A stretch of 64,000 nucleotides of DNA, taken from Tritrichomonas foetus. Its lineage: Eukaryota; Parabasalia; Tritrichomonadida; Tritrichomonadidae. The translations under genes and the position numbers were made by a program. Numbering within the stretch: position 1 is the first letter of the stretch; every line of letters starts with the position of its first letter. Shown here piece by piece: positions 40,829 to 51,706 of this stretch. The DNA lies in the NCBI GenBank assembly GCA_001839685.1, contig MLAK01000793.1, positions 62,001 through 126,000 on the forward strand, given 5' to 3'. The notes under the pieces are model-generated. The model saw only the letters and a program-made list of their open reading frames with translations, had not been told where the DNA came from and did no database searches.

Positions 40829-41881
40829 ACAAAAGTAGTTTGCGTGTTTTATATTTTCTTAAAATTCTGAAGTTTACAAAATTTTGTGTTAGATAATGGT
40901 GCATTGAAAAGTTTGGGGAATTTTTTTGTGAGTGTTCATTTCAAATATATGTTTATGAATATCTTCTTAAATAATATAATATTTTGAATAAAAAGCGCAT
41001 TAAATAATTCTAAAATAGATTTATAATAATATATGAATGTTTTAAATCCAATATTATCAATATTTCCTTAAATATTGACAATTAATGGATTTTTTTGTGA
41101 CCATACATGAGTTATAACACATTAATATAACATTTTATATGCTAAACAATACGTTTACCAAAGGCAGTTGTCATTTTTCATAAAATTATAAATAACGTAT
41201 ATTGCACCAATATGATCAATGATGGTAAATCATCATTAATCAAATGCGTAGTATTATAAATCACTAATATTATTGACTCTAGATGTATAAAAATAATTTA
41301 TTTCATCGATTATTGATTTTTCAATTCTTTCCAAACGCACTTTTTAGTGATTTGAATTTTCAAATGCATGCATCAAAGTCTTTCAATCGTTAAATTATTC
41401 GTATTTGAATGAATGACTCATTTTTTTGAAAATTCAATCAAATTTGGTTTTTTTCAAATTCTAGCAATTTGATGATCATTATAAATTTAAAACCATTGTT
41501 TATGACTGATAAACCAATCTTCATATGAAGTATGAACAAAAAAGTATCTATATTATCAAATTAATCTTATTAATAATTAATAATTACATTTCCGAGCTTC
41601 ATCTTATGAAGTGAAGTTGTAATGTGCATTAAGCTATACATTTTCATATTCTTAGTTATTTGACGTGCATACATGAAATTCGTTAAAATGTGAAATGATG
41701 ATTCAGTTTTCTAACTTCTGTTTACAATTAATTTCAGAAAAATATACATGAATTCTATGATAGGATTTGATTAACTATTGAATTTGATAAGATATTTGAA
41801 AGGCTATCTTTTCAATGGCGATTTTCACCTTTTTTTCAACCATTAAATTTACAACCAAATTTTCGAATTGCTGAGTTAATC
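40829..41881. other. Intergenic spacer between divergent genes
   Basis: 1.05 kb of AT-rich sequence. One copy of CTCTAGATGTA at 41277-41287. No ORF or RNA gene is seen. Confidence 0.5.
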
Positions 41882-42487
41882 ATGAACATCGATGATCTTG
41901 CGAATCCGTCGGTGAAAATCGTTTTCATCGGCGACTCAGGAGTTGGCAAATCAAGCATTATTTGCCAATACGATAAAGGCGAAGTTCCGAAAGATATATT
42001 GCCTACGATTGGCGCCGCTTATCTCTCTAAAATCTACAGTAAGAACGACATTGAAATCGAGTTACGAATGTGGGACACGGCCGGTCAGGAAACGTATCAA
42101 TCCCTCGCACCGATATATTTCCTCCACTCAAAAATCGGATTCGTCGTCTTTGATATCACACAACGATCGACTTTTGAAAACATTACAAAATGGGTCTCCC
42201 AACTACGCGAATTTGCCGGCTCTGACGTGATTATCGTCATCGTCGCAAATAAATTGGACCTCGAGGAGAAAAGACAAGTCAAGAAGGAGGAGTATACAAA
42301 ACTCGCAAGCGATTTGAATACACTGGTGGCCGAAACAAGCGCAGTAAACGGAGACGGCGTAACGAATATGGTTAATCAGGCAATGGATGCCTTGATTTCG
42401 TCAAACAATGATATGAAGTATGAACTGAGCCTTAGGAAAAAGAAAAATGAGCAGAGGGGACTAGGGGATCGCCAAATGTGCTGCTAA
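41882..42487 (+). CDS. Rab-family small GTPase
   Basis: Protein of 201 residues. P-loop GDSGVGKS at 17-24, switch I T42, WDTAGQE at 64-70, NKLD at 123-126 and ETSA at 151-154 (the usual following Lys is Val, VNGDG). The effector segment LPTIGAAYLSK and the FVVFDIT strand fit Rab rather than Ras or Arf. The C-terminus ends in CC after a basic stretch (KKKNEQRGLGDRQMCC), the form doubly geranylgeranylated by Rab GGTase, so it should cycle on and off membranes. Switch I most resembles the Rab5/Rab21/Rab22 class (IGAAY) but trichomonad Rabs are numerous and divergent. Start ATG at 41882 is the only sensible one. Confidence 0.94.
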   Translation: MNIDDLANPSVKIVFIGDSGVGKSSIICQYDKGEVPKDILPTIGAAYLSKIYSKNDIEIELRMWDTAGQETYQSLAPIYFLHSKIGFVVFDITQRSTFENITKWVSQLREFAGSDVIIVIVANKLDLEEKRQVKKEEYTKLASDLNTLVAETSAVNGDGVTNMVNQAMDALISSNNDMKYELSLRKKKNEQRGLGDRQMCC

Positions 42488-42603
42488 TATTTTTATTATT
42501 TTGAATATTGTTTATATTTTACCGAAATCTTGTTTTTAAATTATATTTATGAGTAGAAAGATTTTTTGTTATAGCTTTTTATTCTAACTCTTTTTTATCT
42601 TTC

Positions 42604-42639
<36 letters not shown>

Positions 42640-43633
42640 TTTCTAATTTTGGTGAATTCTGTGCATAGTGTTTAACAATTGACTCTTGGCTGTTATCAAA
42701 TTGAAACTGTGAACTCCAAAGGCAAATATACATTTGCTCAAATGGAAAAGATTGAAAAGAGCTTCAAACACACAAAAGTGATTACATAACACTTATCATA
42801 TTTTAGAATTTGGAACTCGACATCTGTTTGAAGATGAAGAAAACATCAGTTTGATATATCTGCACTTCGACCAGATTTAAAAAAGCTATGACCAAGCTTT
42901 GAGTTTCGGAATAGCATCAATTTAAAATATTGTTTCTTTTATTTCATTTTATAAAAGTGATTGATTTTTTGATGAAAAATCATGGAAACAAATGTATGAA
43001 CTTATAAATGATGCATCAGTAAATTCCAAAAAGGAGTTAGCATCTTTTTAATAAACTCGGAAATTCTCAATATTGTCGATACGTACGTATTAAGATGAAT
43101 AGTATTCGCTGGGGAAATAACTGTTATTTTGAATTCCTATCAATTGAATTGTTTGGAAGCACTTTTAAAACATCAATTCAAAAAGAAATGCGAGTAAAAA
43201 AACACTTTTCAATCGATTATCGATTTTTTTTCTGATACATTCTGATAACATTCATCAGTCAATGAGAGATTTATTGAGTTTTATAGATCAAGTGGAGCTT
43301 ACAAAACAAAACTAGTAACATAATATGTACGAGAAAAATCATTACCAAACACTATGGATGATTTTTATTGCCCTCAACAAAAAGTACTTAATATTAGGTA
43401 TTTTCCGAACGAAGGATAAAGAAACTTACCTAAAAATCTCAAGGAAAGATTACCATTTGAAATGTTATTATTGAATGGAGTGATATCAGTTAATGGAGAA
43501 CAATCAACAACAATCATCGATTCATGTCAGGAAATCGACCATATATGATTTGAAATTGTCATCATTTCACCATTGAAAGTAAAATAAACATCACAATTAC
43601 TCAATTTGATTGATTGTCAAACAATTGACACTC
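42488..43633. other. Intergenic spacer with long T-run
   Basis: 1.15 kb, AT-rich. A run of about 34 T lies near 42604-42638 in the 3' region of the Rab gene. Nothing else is recognised. Confidence 0.6.
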
Positions 43634-46048
43634 ATGAATGATCACAAATTTCTTTCCACAAAAATAGTTCTTAATCCACAAATAAATTTTGTGGAAAAGA
43701 AACTCGAGCCAGTGATTCATCTCCCAGCTCGAAAATCATTTTGTTGCATTTCTGTTGGATCTAACCATTGTGCACTTCTTTGCACAGATGGAACAGTATA
43801 TGGATGGGGCCATAATTATGATGGTGTTATTGGCTATAATAATATGACTTTTCTCACCAAGCCAACAAAAATAAGTGGTCTCCCAAAAATTATTGATTTA
43901 AAAGCTGGAGATATCTTTACATTATATCTCACACATGATAAACAAGTTTTAATGGCATCAAAAAAGAATAAAACTAAAAAATTCATGAAAGTTGATATTG
44001 GTGAACCTGCAGTTGGTCTCTTTGGCTTTGTTGATCCTTGGATTGTTGGCGAAAGTGGTCTTTTCTATTGGTATGATCTTTATAATCCAGAAAATAAAGG
44101 CATTCGTAAGTTTGGACCTTATTCTTTTGGCGTGCCCAAACAGATACTCTCTATTTATAATTCTGTCATTTTGATTTCGACTTCAGGTGAAGCATTTTCA
44201 ATGTCAATGAAGTCATATCGACCTGAACAGCTCTTGGGAAGGAACTTGGAATATGTAAGTTACACTGATCATTTTGTACCAGTTGAAAGTCTACATGATG
44301 TTAAAGTTAAAAAAATTGCTGGAATGTATGATCATTTCCTTGTTCTTTCAGAAGATAAAAAACTATATGTTTGGGGAGGGAATAAAGAAGGACAACTGTT
44401 TTTCGAAGATAAAATATGCATGTATAAAGGCTTTGTTAATTATGAAATATATAACGGATCTGTAATCGATATTGCAGCAGGTGATATTCTTTCTGCATTT
44501 ATTGATTCCTCAGGAAATGTACATGTCGCTGGTGAAAAGTTATGTGATTTCTCAACAACGACATTGTTTTATAAAGGAGGAGTTTCTGTTCATTGTGGAA
44601 GCTATTTTTTGGTGATTGAAGAGGAAAATCCACCACTGAGTGAAGCAGGAACAATTGAACTTCGGAAAAAGAATGACATGATTTCAAAATTAAATCAGAA
44701 TAACTTGGTTTCTTTAGAGCAAATTCAACAATTAAAATTATTGAATGAAGAAATGAAAAAAATATTAACAGAAAAAGAATTGGAGAATCGAGATATTCAG
44801 GAAAGATATTCGCAACTACAAAAAGTCTTAGAAGATAACAGAAACCAAAACGAAACTATTCTTAAAGAACTCGACGATGAAAGAAATAAAAATAGAATCA
44901 TTCAAAACGAGTTAGAAGATAAAAGAAATAAAAATAGAATCATTCAAAAAGAATTAGAAGATGAAAGAAATAAAAATAGAATTATTCAAAAAGAATTAGA
45001 AGATGAAAGAAATAAAAATAGAATCATTCAAAAAGAATTAGAAGATGAAAGAAGAAAAAGTAAAATTGATAAAGATTTATTTGTAAAAGAAAATTCTGGT
45101 AAAAATAAGCTAATTCAAGAATTAGAAGAAAAAATGGCACAAATGGAAACAACAATTGAAAGTCTAAAACAAGAAAAATTTGATTCAGGTTCCAATATTG
45201 GAAATAATGAAGACACTCCAATGAAAATTTTTTCACAAGATGAAATTGATAACCTTCATCAAATTCAATCTCTCGGCCGAGGTGAAACATCAGAAGTCAT
45301 TCAAGTTTTCCAAGATAAATATTGGGCATTAAAAATATTGAATCCTCAATCACAAATCCAAAATGATACAATCAAGGATAAAGATAAGGATGAGTTTGAT
45401 TTTGATAAAATGAGAAGATTTGTGAGTGAATATGAAATAATGAGTCAAATTAAGCATCCAAATATATTAAAAACATATGGTATTTGTTATGGTGATGAAA
45501 ATCATCCACCTTCAATTGTATTATCATACTGTCCAACCAATTTAAAAGATTGTATTACAGCTCTCTCAAATGAAGAAATCAATCAAATAATTATTGAAAT
45601 TTGTTCAGGAATGTCTCATATTCATCAATGTGGTATTATTCACCGTGATTTGAAACCAGAAAATATCCTTCTTGATTTTAACAATCATGTTCAAATTTCT
45701 GATTTTGGTATTTCAACATTATCAAACGATTTAACGCATACATTGAATATAGGTACATTAGAATATATGTCGCCTGAACAATATTGCGAAGATGAACATT
45801 ATACCAGTAAAGTTGATGTTTATGCTTTTGGTCTGATTGCTTTATACCTTCTGACAAGAGGCTCACCTCCAAAAATAAAACTTTCTGATGTAATTAAAAA
45901 GAAAAGAATTCTCCTTCCTTCGAACATTACTGAATTTTTCAAAACAATGATTCTATCATGCCTTTCACTAAATCCAAACGATCGTCCCAGTTTCTCTGAA
46001 CTTTTGGATTTGCTCTTGTCAAATCAAGACAAACTCCTTCCTATATAA
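43634..46048 (+). CDS. RCC1-repeat / coiled-coil / protein kinase fusion
   Basis: Protein of 804 residues from ATG 43634 (the longer frame starts at TTG). Residues about 20-330 carry RCC1-type propeller repeats (VGSNHCALLCTDGTVYGWGHN; IAGMYDHFLVLSEDKKLYVWGG; IAAGDILSAFIDSSGNVHVAG). Residues about 340-520 are a coiled coil with a nearly exact 14-residue repeat (NRIIQKELEDERNK). The C-terminal kinase domain (about 540-795) has an unusual nucleotide loop GRGETS, ATP Lys in WALKIL, complete HRDLKPEN and DFG, and GTLEYMSPEQY, so it should be active; TKL- or NEK-like. NEK8/NEK9 also join kinase and RCC1 but in the opposite order. The propeller may bind a GTPase or target while the coil oligomerises the kinase; this is inference. 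Confidence 0.9.
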   Translation: MNDHKFLSTKIVLNPQINFVEKKLEPVIHLPARKSFCCISVGSNHCALLCTDGTVYGWGHNYDGVIGYNNMTFLTKPTKISGLPKIIDLKAGDIFTLYLTHDKQVLMASKKNKTKKFMKVDIGEPAVGLFGFVDPWIVGESGLFYWYDLYNPENKGIRKFGPYSFGVPKQILSIYNSVILISTSGEAFSMSMKSYRPEQLLGRNLEYVSYTDHFVPVESLHDVKVKKIAGMYDHFLVLSEDKKLYVWGGNKEGQLFFEDKICMYKGFVNYEIYNGSVIDIAAGDILSAFIDSSGNVHVAGEKLCDFSTTTLFYKGGVSVHCGSYFLVIEEENPPLSEAGTIELRKKNDMISKLNQNNLVSLEQIQQLKLLNEEMKKILTEKELENRDIQERYSQLQKVLEDNRNQNETILKELDDERNKNRIIQNELEDKRNKNRIIQKELEDERNKNRIIQKELEDERNKNRIIQKELEDERRKSKIDKDLFVKENSGKNKLIQELEEKMAQMETTIESLKQEKFDSGSNIGNNEDTPMKIFSQDEIDNLHQIQSLGRGETSEVIQVFQDKYWALKILNPQSQIQNDTIKDKDKDEFDFDKMRRFVSEYEIMSQIKHPNILKTYGICYGDENHPPSIVLSYCPTNLKDCITALSNEEINQIIIEICSGMSHIHQCGIIHRDLKPENILLDFNNHVQISDFGISTLSNDLTHTLNIGTLEYMSPEQYCEDEHYTSKVDVYAFGLIALYLLTRGSPPKIKLSDVIKKKRILLPSNITEFFKTMILSCLSLNPNDRPSFSELLDLLLSNQDKLLPI
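44872..45055 (+). repeat. 42-bp in-frame tandem repeat in the coiled coil
   Basis: About four copies of a 42-base unit (AGAAATAAAAATAGAATCAT ...) encode the 14-residue repeat of the RCC1-kinase fusion. Copies differ at only a few positions, so expansion is recent and copy number may vary. Confidence 0.9.
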
Positions 46049-46138
46049 ATAAAGATGAACTTCACTTAATTTATCATATTTAACTCTAACTAATTATTAT
46101 TTTGGGATCTAATGAGGTATATGAAATCACAATATGAT

Positions 46139-46190
46139 CAAAATCAAAGAAAAGAAACAATCAAAGAAAAGAAACGATCAAAGAAAAGAT
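46139..46190. repeat. Short tandem repeat, unit ATCAAAGAAAAGAAAC
   Basis: Three near-identical units of about 17 bases between the convergent RCC1-kinase and CK1 genes. Confidence 0.8.
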
Positions 46191-46222
46191 AGTCAAATAC
46201 AAAACAGTTTAGTCTAAAAAAA

Positions 46223-47242
46223 TTACACCAAAAGGCAACTACTACAGCCTCCATCCACCAATTTAACCTCTTCATCTTCCTCATCTCCTCTTTTTGATTG
46301 AGGAATGTTTATTGGAACTTCAGAAATTGTTCGAATCGTGTCATTATCCAGATTCTCCCAGTCATATTTACTTGTACTGCCATTTAATCTGTTTAATGCC
46401 TCTCTCAGTGTTGTTCTGATTCCTGCGTAGTTTGGCTTTTCCTCAAACTGCAGCTTTTTTATATAATTTATGACTTTCTTAAACTCTGGAGGAAGTGAAT
46501 AACAAAGTTTTTCAAGATTGGCCTTCTTTTTCTTTTTAAAAGCATCAAGAACATCTTCGTCTCTTCCCCAAGGAAGTTGTCCTTCTGCCAGCTCTATTAT
46601 TGAATAAATCCATGAAATCAAATCATCTCTTCGAGATAAAGTTAAACCATAATGTGAATTCAATGACGCATATTTTGCAGTACCTGTAAAGTCTGCGTCT
46701 TTCCTCATTTTAATATGTTTGCCAGATTTCTCATCGATGTATCGATAGGATAAACCAAAATCGATAAGAACGATAGGTGATTCACTACTTGATTGTATCA
46801 AAAAGTTAGCAGGCTTTATATCGGTATGAACGAAACCTTTCTCATGAAAGGCTTCAATACAATTCAATGTGTCGATTGCCAACTTCGTGGCGGTTATTGG
46901 TGAAAAATGACTTTTATTGACCATTCTTCTCATCAAACCCAATGAAGGTCCAAAAAGCGTCATTACTATGTAATGATAATAATCATCAAATTTTCCTTCC
47001 GCAACAATATTCGGGAAATGTATATCATCGAGTAATTCGTACATTATAATGTTTTCGAGATTGTCTTCATCGAAATGCTCGATTTTTAAAGCGTACAAGT
47101 TATTTGGATTTTCATTTGATGTGTCGCAAACTGAATAAATGTCTCCAAACCCGCCTGTTCCAAGTTGCTTTCTGATGCGAAAATGATCAACCATTTGATC
47201 TGGTTGTAAGACAATTCTGTCCCTTTGCTTTGCAGCTGACAT
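46223..47242 (-). CDS. Casein kinase 1 family protein kinase with CaaX C-terminus
   Basis: Protein of 339 residues from ATG 47242; the longer frame begins with GTG and has no other ATG. Glycine loop GTGGFG (28-33), K53 (ALKIEHF), catalytic loop HTDIKPAN (139-146) and DFG (161-163). As in the gene at 12554 the Arg of HRD is replaced, here by Thr. SLNSHYGLTLSRRDD marks CK1. The protein ends GGCSSCLLV, whose last four residues CLLV form a CaaX box with a second cysteine nearby. It is paralogous to the CK1 at 3253-4314, with which it shares the GGC tail and kinase layout but only moderate identity. Expected at a membrane. Two GAAAAAGTT elements lie upstream. Confidence 0.93.
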   Translation of the reverse strand: MSAAKQRDRIVLQPDQMVDHFRIRKQLGTGGFGDIYSVCDTSNENPNNLYALKIEHFDEDNLENIIMYELLDDIHFPNIVAEGKFDDYYHYIVMTLFGPSLGLMRRMVNKSHFSPITATKLAIDTLNCIEAFHEKGFVHTDIKPANFLIQSSSESPIVLIDFGLSYRYIDEKSGKHIKMRKDADFTGTAKYASLNSHYGLTLSRRDDLISWIYSIIELAEGQLPWGRDEDVLDAFKKKKKANLEKLCYSLPPEFKKVINYIKKLQFEEKPNYAGIRTTLREALNRLNGSTSKYDWENLDNDTIRTISEVPINIPQSKRGDEEDEEVKLVDGGCSSCLLV

Positions 47243-47269
47243 TTGTGTGTGTTTTTTGTGTGAATTTTC

Positions 47270-47332
47270 AACTTTTTCTTTAAGATGAATAATTTTTTCT
47301 GATGTCACATTTGAATAATGTTAAACTTTTTC
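47270..47332 (-). promoter_or_regulatory. Two GAAAAAGTT elements upstream of CK1
   Basis: On the minus strand GAAAAAGTT occurs at 47270-47278 (28-36 bases before the ATG) and at 47324-47332. A TCACAC sequence lies between the nearer copy and the start. Confidence 0.4.
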
Positions 47333-50300
47333 AAATAACTGATGATTTCAATATTTTATTTTTTGCCATAATACCGATTATTCAATTGAAAACATTATTT
47401 ATTTCTGAAGAACATTGAATTGAAATTTTTCAAAGATATCAGTAAAATAAATATAAGAATTTTTTTAACGTACAGTCATCGAAATTGTTGAACGTATAGT
47501 AAGCAAAAAGTTAACGTGTATTTATGGCAATCCCTTTTTATTATCTAAATAATTAAACTACATTAAATATAGTTAATGGTAATAAATTAGGGTTGGCTCC
47601 AGGTAACTATTCAAGAATATCGGATGTTAAGGTCAAATAACCGATTTTTTTGAGCAATGGATCCAAAAAATATTACATCATTAAGTTAACTTTCTGATTT
47701 GTCTGAAAAAAATAATGTTAACATTTGAAAGTGGAAAATTGATAATACTTTTATTTGTTGGAAGAGTCAACTTGGAACTATAATAGAATAGACCACTATT
47801 TAGAAATCCGAATTTGTAAGCTATCTATGCCAGGTATCAGTCTATCTGAACACCGAAAAACTTTTAACATAGTAATAATAGAAAATTTTTTGATTTTGTA
47901 TAAACTATATAGTTTATGAACTCGTATTCAAGCCTAAATAGCCCTATTACTTCAGAAAACCACCAATAAGTTATCTTTTCAAAATTCCTAAATGGAGAGA
48001 TATTCAGAAAATCTTCATTCTGGAAAATTTTGCAAATGCGCCTGTGAACAGCATTTTATAAGATTATTTGATTCTCAGAAAGTGTGAAAGTGGAGAGGGG
48101 GAAAAAATATAGATAAAGTACCTTTATTTCGATATACGACGGCCGACACGTTGTTTAATTCCAGAGAGATAATCAAATATTATCAATGTGAAAGAATAAA
48201 TAGGAATAAAATCTTCTTCTAGTTTGATACCCAGTTATTTGTCTCTTGAATCAAAACGATTCTCCTACTCAAATATGATAAATCATTTCAGATGTATGAT
48301 TGTCTGTTAAATTATGAATATATATGCACCGTTAACAATGAAGAGAAAAACGTGTATATATTACCATCAAGGAATTCAATAGTGTTTCAATAGAGATGAA
48401 AATAAGTCACACAATTTTGTAGGCATAGAAAAAACATAACATGTGAAGTTGCCCATTTTCTTTCTTCATTTTCATGTGATTCACTTCACATAATAGAAAC
48501 ACAATGATATAATCATGAAACCATGTTCTAAATAATTCCAACGCATCCATAAGTGCGACTTATTGACACTTTCATGGTCAAAAAAGTGGTCCTAATGGGC
48601 AAAAAATGTCCATAATTAGCTACTCTAAAAGCAATTATAAAAGAGCATGTAAATTCCAAAGAATGTAAAATTTTTTTCGCTCACGTGAATTTTGAAGTTG
48701 GTTTTCGATTAAAATAAATCACCAAAACCAAATAAAGTATTTGACCATGTTTGTCAAATAATAAGATCACAAAGCAATAATTACGAGATATATAAATCAC
48801 TTTCATCGTTCCGTTTTTATTCTTTATGAAAAAACAACAGAAAGTACCAAAAAAGAAAAAGTTGATAATTTTGATATAAAAACTTAATTTTAACTTTATT
48901 TATGAATCAACAATAAATTTGAAGAAGATATTTTAATACAAAAACAAATCCCCAAGTGTCTAAAATCGATGATAATCAAATATAATGAAATCTAAATATA
49001 TAAATGAAACTAAATGAATGTTGGCAAAAGAGGAAAGCCATTTTTTTGCTCGAATAATTCGTGATCAATCCTATTGCTCAGCTGTCCTACATTATTTTGG
49101 CAACAAATTACGGTTTATTAGAAATTTCATGGGGAATTATTCAATTTCGCTAATATCTTGGTTTCTTACAATTATAATGTTGAAAAACTGGTAGAACAAA
49201 ATAATATGCAGTCTTTTTTATTTGATTTGGCTTTTCTCATGATAAATGATGATTATATCAAATTTCTCGGCCCTCGCCATTTTCCAAGATTTAACTTAAT
49301 GAATTTACCTCATTGCGAATATAAATCAACATTAATTTGTAAATGAAAAAATATATGCCACTCATCAATTTTAAAATTTGCTCAGAAAAAGTTTCGACAT
49401 CATTTCTTTCAATTTTATTTCAATTTAGATGTATACAAACTAACTAGCTCTAGATGTAGAAGACTATTGAGAGATCTAAATGAATAATTGTTGATATTAT
49501 AGTCATCTAAAAATTATTTAATTGTAATCCTATTAATAATATATAAATATTATAATTTAAAAATCAAGATACAGAGAAAACCAAATCCATAAAAAAATTG
49601 TGAGAAAAAAATAAACCCCACAGAAATTTCTGAGAATTATTGAGATAAAAAGTGATTTTATAGCATTAATATCTTGATTATTTCTTATCATAAATCGTGC
49701 TTTTTATTATCATATGACCCTCCATCGAAAATTATAATGTTTTCCAAAATACAAAAATGAAGTATAAAAAAAATATTAATAATTTTGATATAAATAAAAA
49801 AAATTTAGGCATCAATGAGAAGATTACGAATGTTTTGCCATCTAAATGGCGAGTCATCAGAAAATTCACTTGGCATCGAGCCTGGAAAAAAACATATTGG
49901 ATTCCATTTTTCTTGATTTGGTCTTTCAATCGTTGTATCTGTATCCCTGCTTGAGAATGTGCTGTTGAGGACTGCCAGTCTATTTTCTTCATATACAAAA
50001 ATTTTATGACAAAAAAGATTTCAATACATTCATATATGTCAAATGGAAATTGAATTAATTCAACATCACTGAGTTAAAACTATCAAAATTTTCGCGATTT
50101 TTAATTAAAAATCGATAGAAGAAGTGTAAATAGAATTATAGGAAGCAGTATTATAATCTTTGTGATTCTTGGAAAAAAAGCTTCTCACAATTTTTTTTTA
50201 GGCTTTCTCCAAAATCGCTCTTTTTTCGGTTTAATTGTTGCAAAATTTCAAAACTATGAATAAATATGGCTCATAACTATAAAAAATAGATTTAACAATT

Positions 50301-50561
50301 GACTGAAAGCTGTTCACCCGAAAACTGAAACAATAGCTTCTTCAGAATCATTTTCGAAATATTTTTGAATTCGGCCATTTGCGAAGTTTGCGATAAGGGA
50401 AATTTTCGTCATTCTTTTAGCTATTTGGGTTTTGATTTTTGACTGATGGTATTAAGTAATACTGATGATAAGGATCATTTTAGTGATTTCGTACGTTAAG
50501 ACTATTTGGTTTGTATACATCTTTCAATTTTCAAATCATTTCCTTTTTGATTTCTTCAAAG
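47333..50561. other. 3.2-kb gene-poor region with possible coding remnants
   Basis: No gene can be supported. Short frames near 49158-49346 and 49732-49998 lack ATG starts or change frame. A minus-strand frame across about 49830-49975 reads protein-like (EKWNPICFFPGSMPSEFSDD) but is bounded by stops, suggesting a decayed gene. CTCTAGATGTAG is present at 49448-49459. A GC-richer, purine-rich patch lies near 48080-48150. Otherwise AT-rich. Confidence 0.4.
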
Positions 50562-51395
50562 ATGGAAGAGAATACCCCAAACTCTTCCAAAGGGGGTAGC
50601 CAGCCATCAGACACCGAAAAGGATGTTTTTAAACCTCCTTCTAAAAAAGACATATTTACAGATTCACTCAGTTATGGCGATTTGTTTTTCCTTCCTGACT
50701 CAGACGAAGACGATTACCTCTTACCCAATTCGAACGTTGATGACGACTATCTAGGAGATTGTGACAACGATTACACGATTGATACCGGTCAATCTTTAGA
50801 TAATCCAAATTCATCACCAGGTCCAAGCCACTTGTCAGACACATCACCACCACAATTTGACCTTAGTCATAGCATTTCGTTGGTAAATACTGCTCCAGTG
50901 CTTCAGGAAAGCCAGCTAGAAGAGGTAAATTTACCAACTAATATGCAGCCAAATAACGCATCAAAAAGTTCAACATCATCCAAGGGAACATGCAAGGCTC
51001 CAGCCAAGACGGCTCGACAGCGTGTTCATTTGAATGATGAACAGCGAGAATTTTACAATGCCTTCTATTCAAAGGCGGGAAGAAAGAAATTCATCAAGCA
51101 AATAATTCAAAGCTTACATAATGACGTTTTTGTCGTGCTTAATCCGCGCATCCCTCCACTCGGGAGAGACGAGTACAGATCAATCCTGAGGTACTTCCAG
51201 GTGTTTCTTCCATACAAGGACGACATCCTGAGTTGCTTCGATCTGTTTTGCGCGCATGCAACATTGGAGGAGCAGGCGCCTTTCGCTCTTCACAGAAACA
51301 TGAAATTCGAGATTGACAGCATTCGAAATCTTTTTCTGAACGTTCTCGCTCGAATCCTCAAAGGTTTTGCAAAAACCGTCATGGCAAGAAACTAA
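50562..51395 (+). CDS. Acidic N-terminus / helical C-terminus protein, unknown
   Basis: Protein of 277 residues from ATG 50562 (the longer frame starts at TTG 50511). Residues 1-150 are Ser/Pro/Asp-rich, acidic and disordered (DSDEDDYLLPNSNVDDDYLG). A short basic linker follows (KAPAKTARQRVHL), then a conserved-looking helical domain of about 110 residues with NDEQREFYNAFYSKAGRKK, YRSILRYFQVFLPYKDD, FDLFCAHATLEEQAPF and a closing basic helix (RILKGFAKTVMARN). The acidic tail plus compact helical domain could be a transcription or chromatin factor, but I recognise no family. Confidence 0.65.
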   Translation: MEENTPNSSKGGSQPSDTEKDVFKPPSKKDIFTDSLSYGDLFFLPDSDEDDYLLPNSNVDDDYLGDCDNDYTIDTGQSLDNPNSSPGPSHLSDTSPPQFDLSHSISLVNTAPVLQESQLEEVNLPTNMQPNNASKSSTSSKGTCKAPAKTARQRVHLNDEQREFYNAFYSKAGRKKFIKQIIQSLHNDVFVVLNPRIPPLGRDEYRSILRYFQVFLPYKDDILSCFDLFCAHATLEEQAPFALHRNMKFEIDSIRNLFLNVLARILKGFAKTVMARN

Positions 51396-51706
51396 AAATA
51401 AAGGAAAAACGATGAATTAAATTATTCTATTTGTGCTTATTTTAAATTCAGATTGCTTCCTTAAAAATATCAAAGCGAGAGCACGCCTTCTGTAGGATTC
51501 TGCTGAATTTGACCTCATTTTCATTCTGCTGTGAAATCACAATCTGATGAATACCGAAAACGGTTAAATTCGCCTTTAATTTGACCACGTGCTATCGTTT
51601 TAATTTTAAAGTTTTGTGGTGAGCGTGTAGAGGTAAAGGAAAAGAAAGAATCGAGAAATGATAAAAAAAACTTGTATTTTATTTTGCAGTCAAAATTTCA
51701 TTTCTT
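51396..51706. other. Spacer between convergent genes
   Basis: 311 bp with no recognisable feature. Confidence 0.5.
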
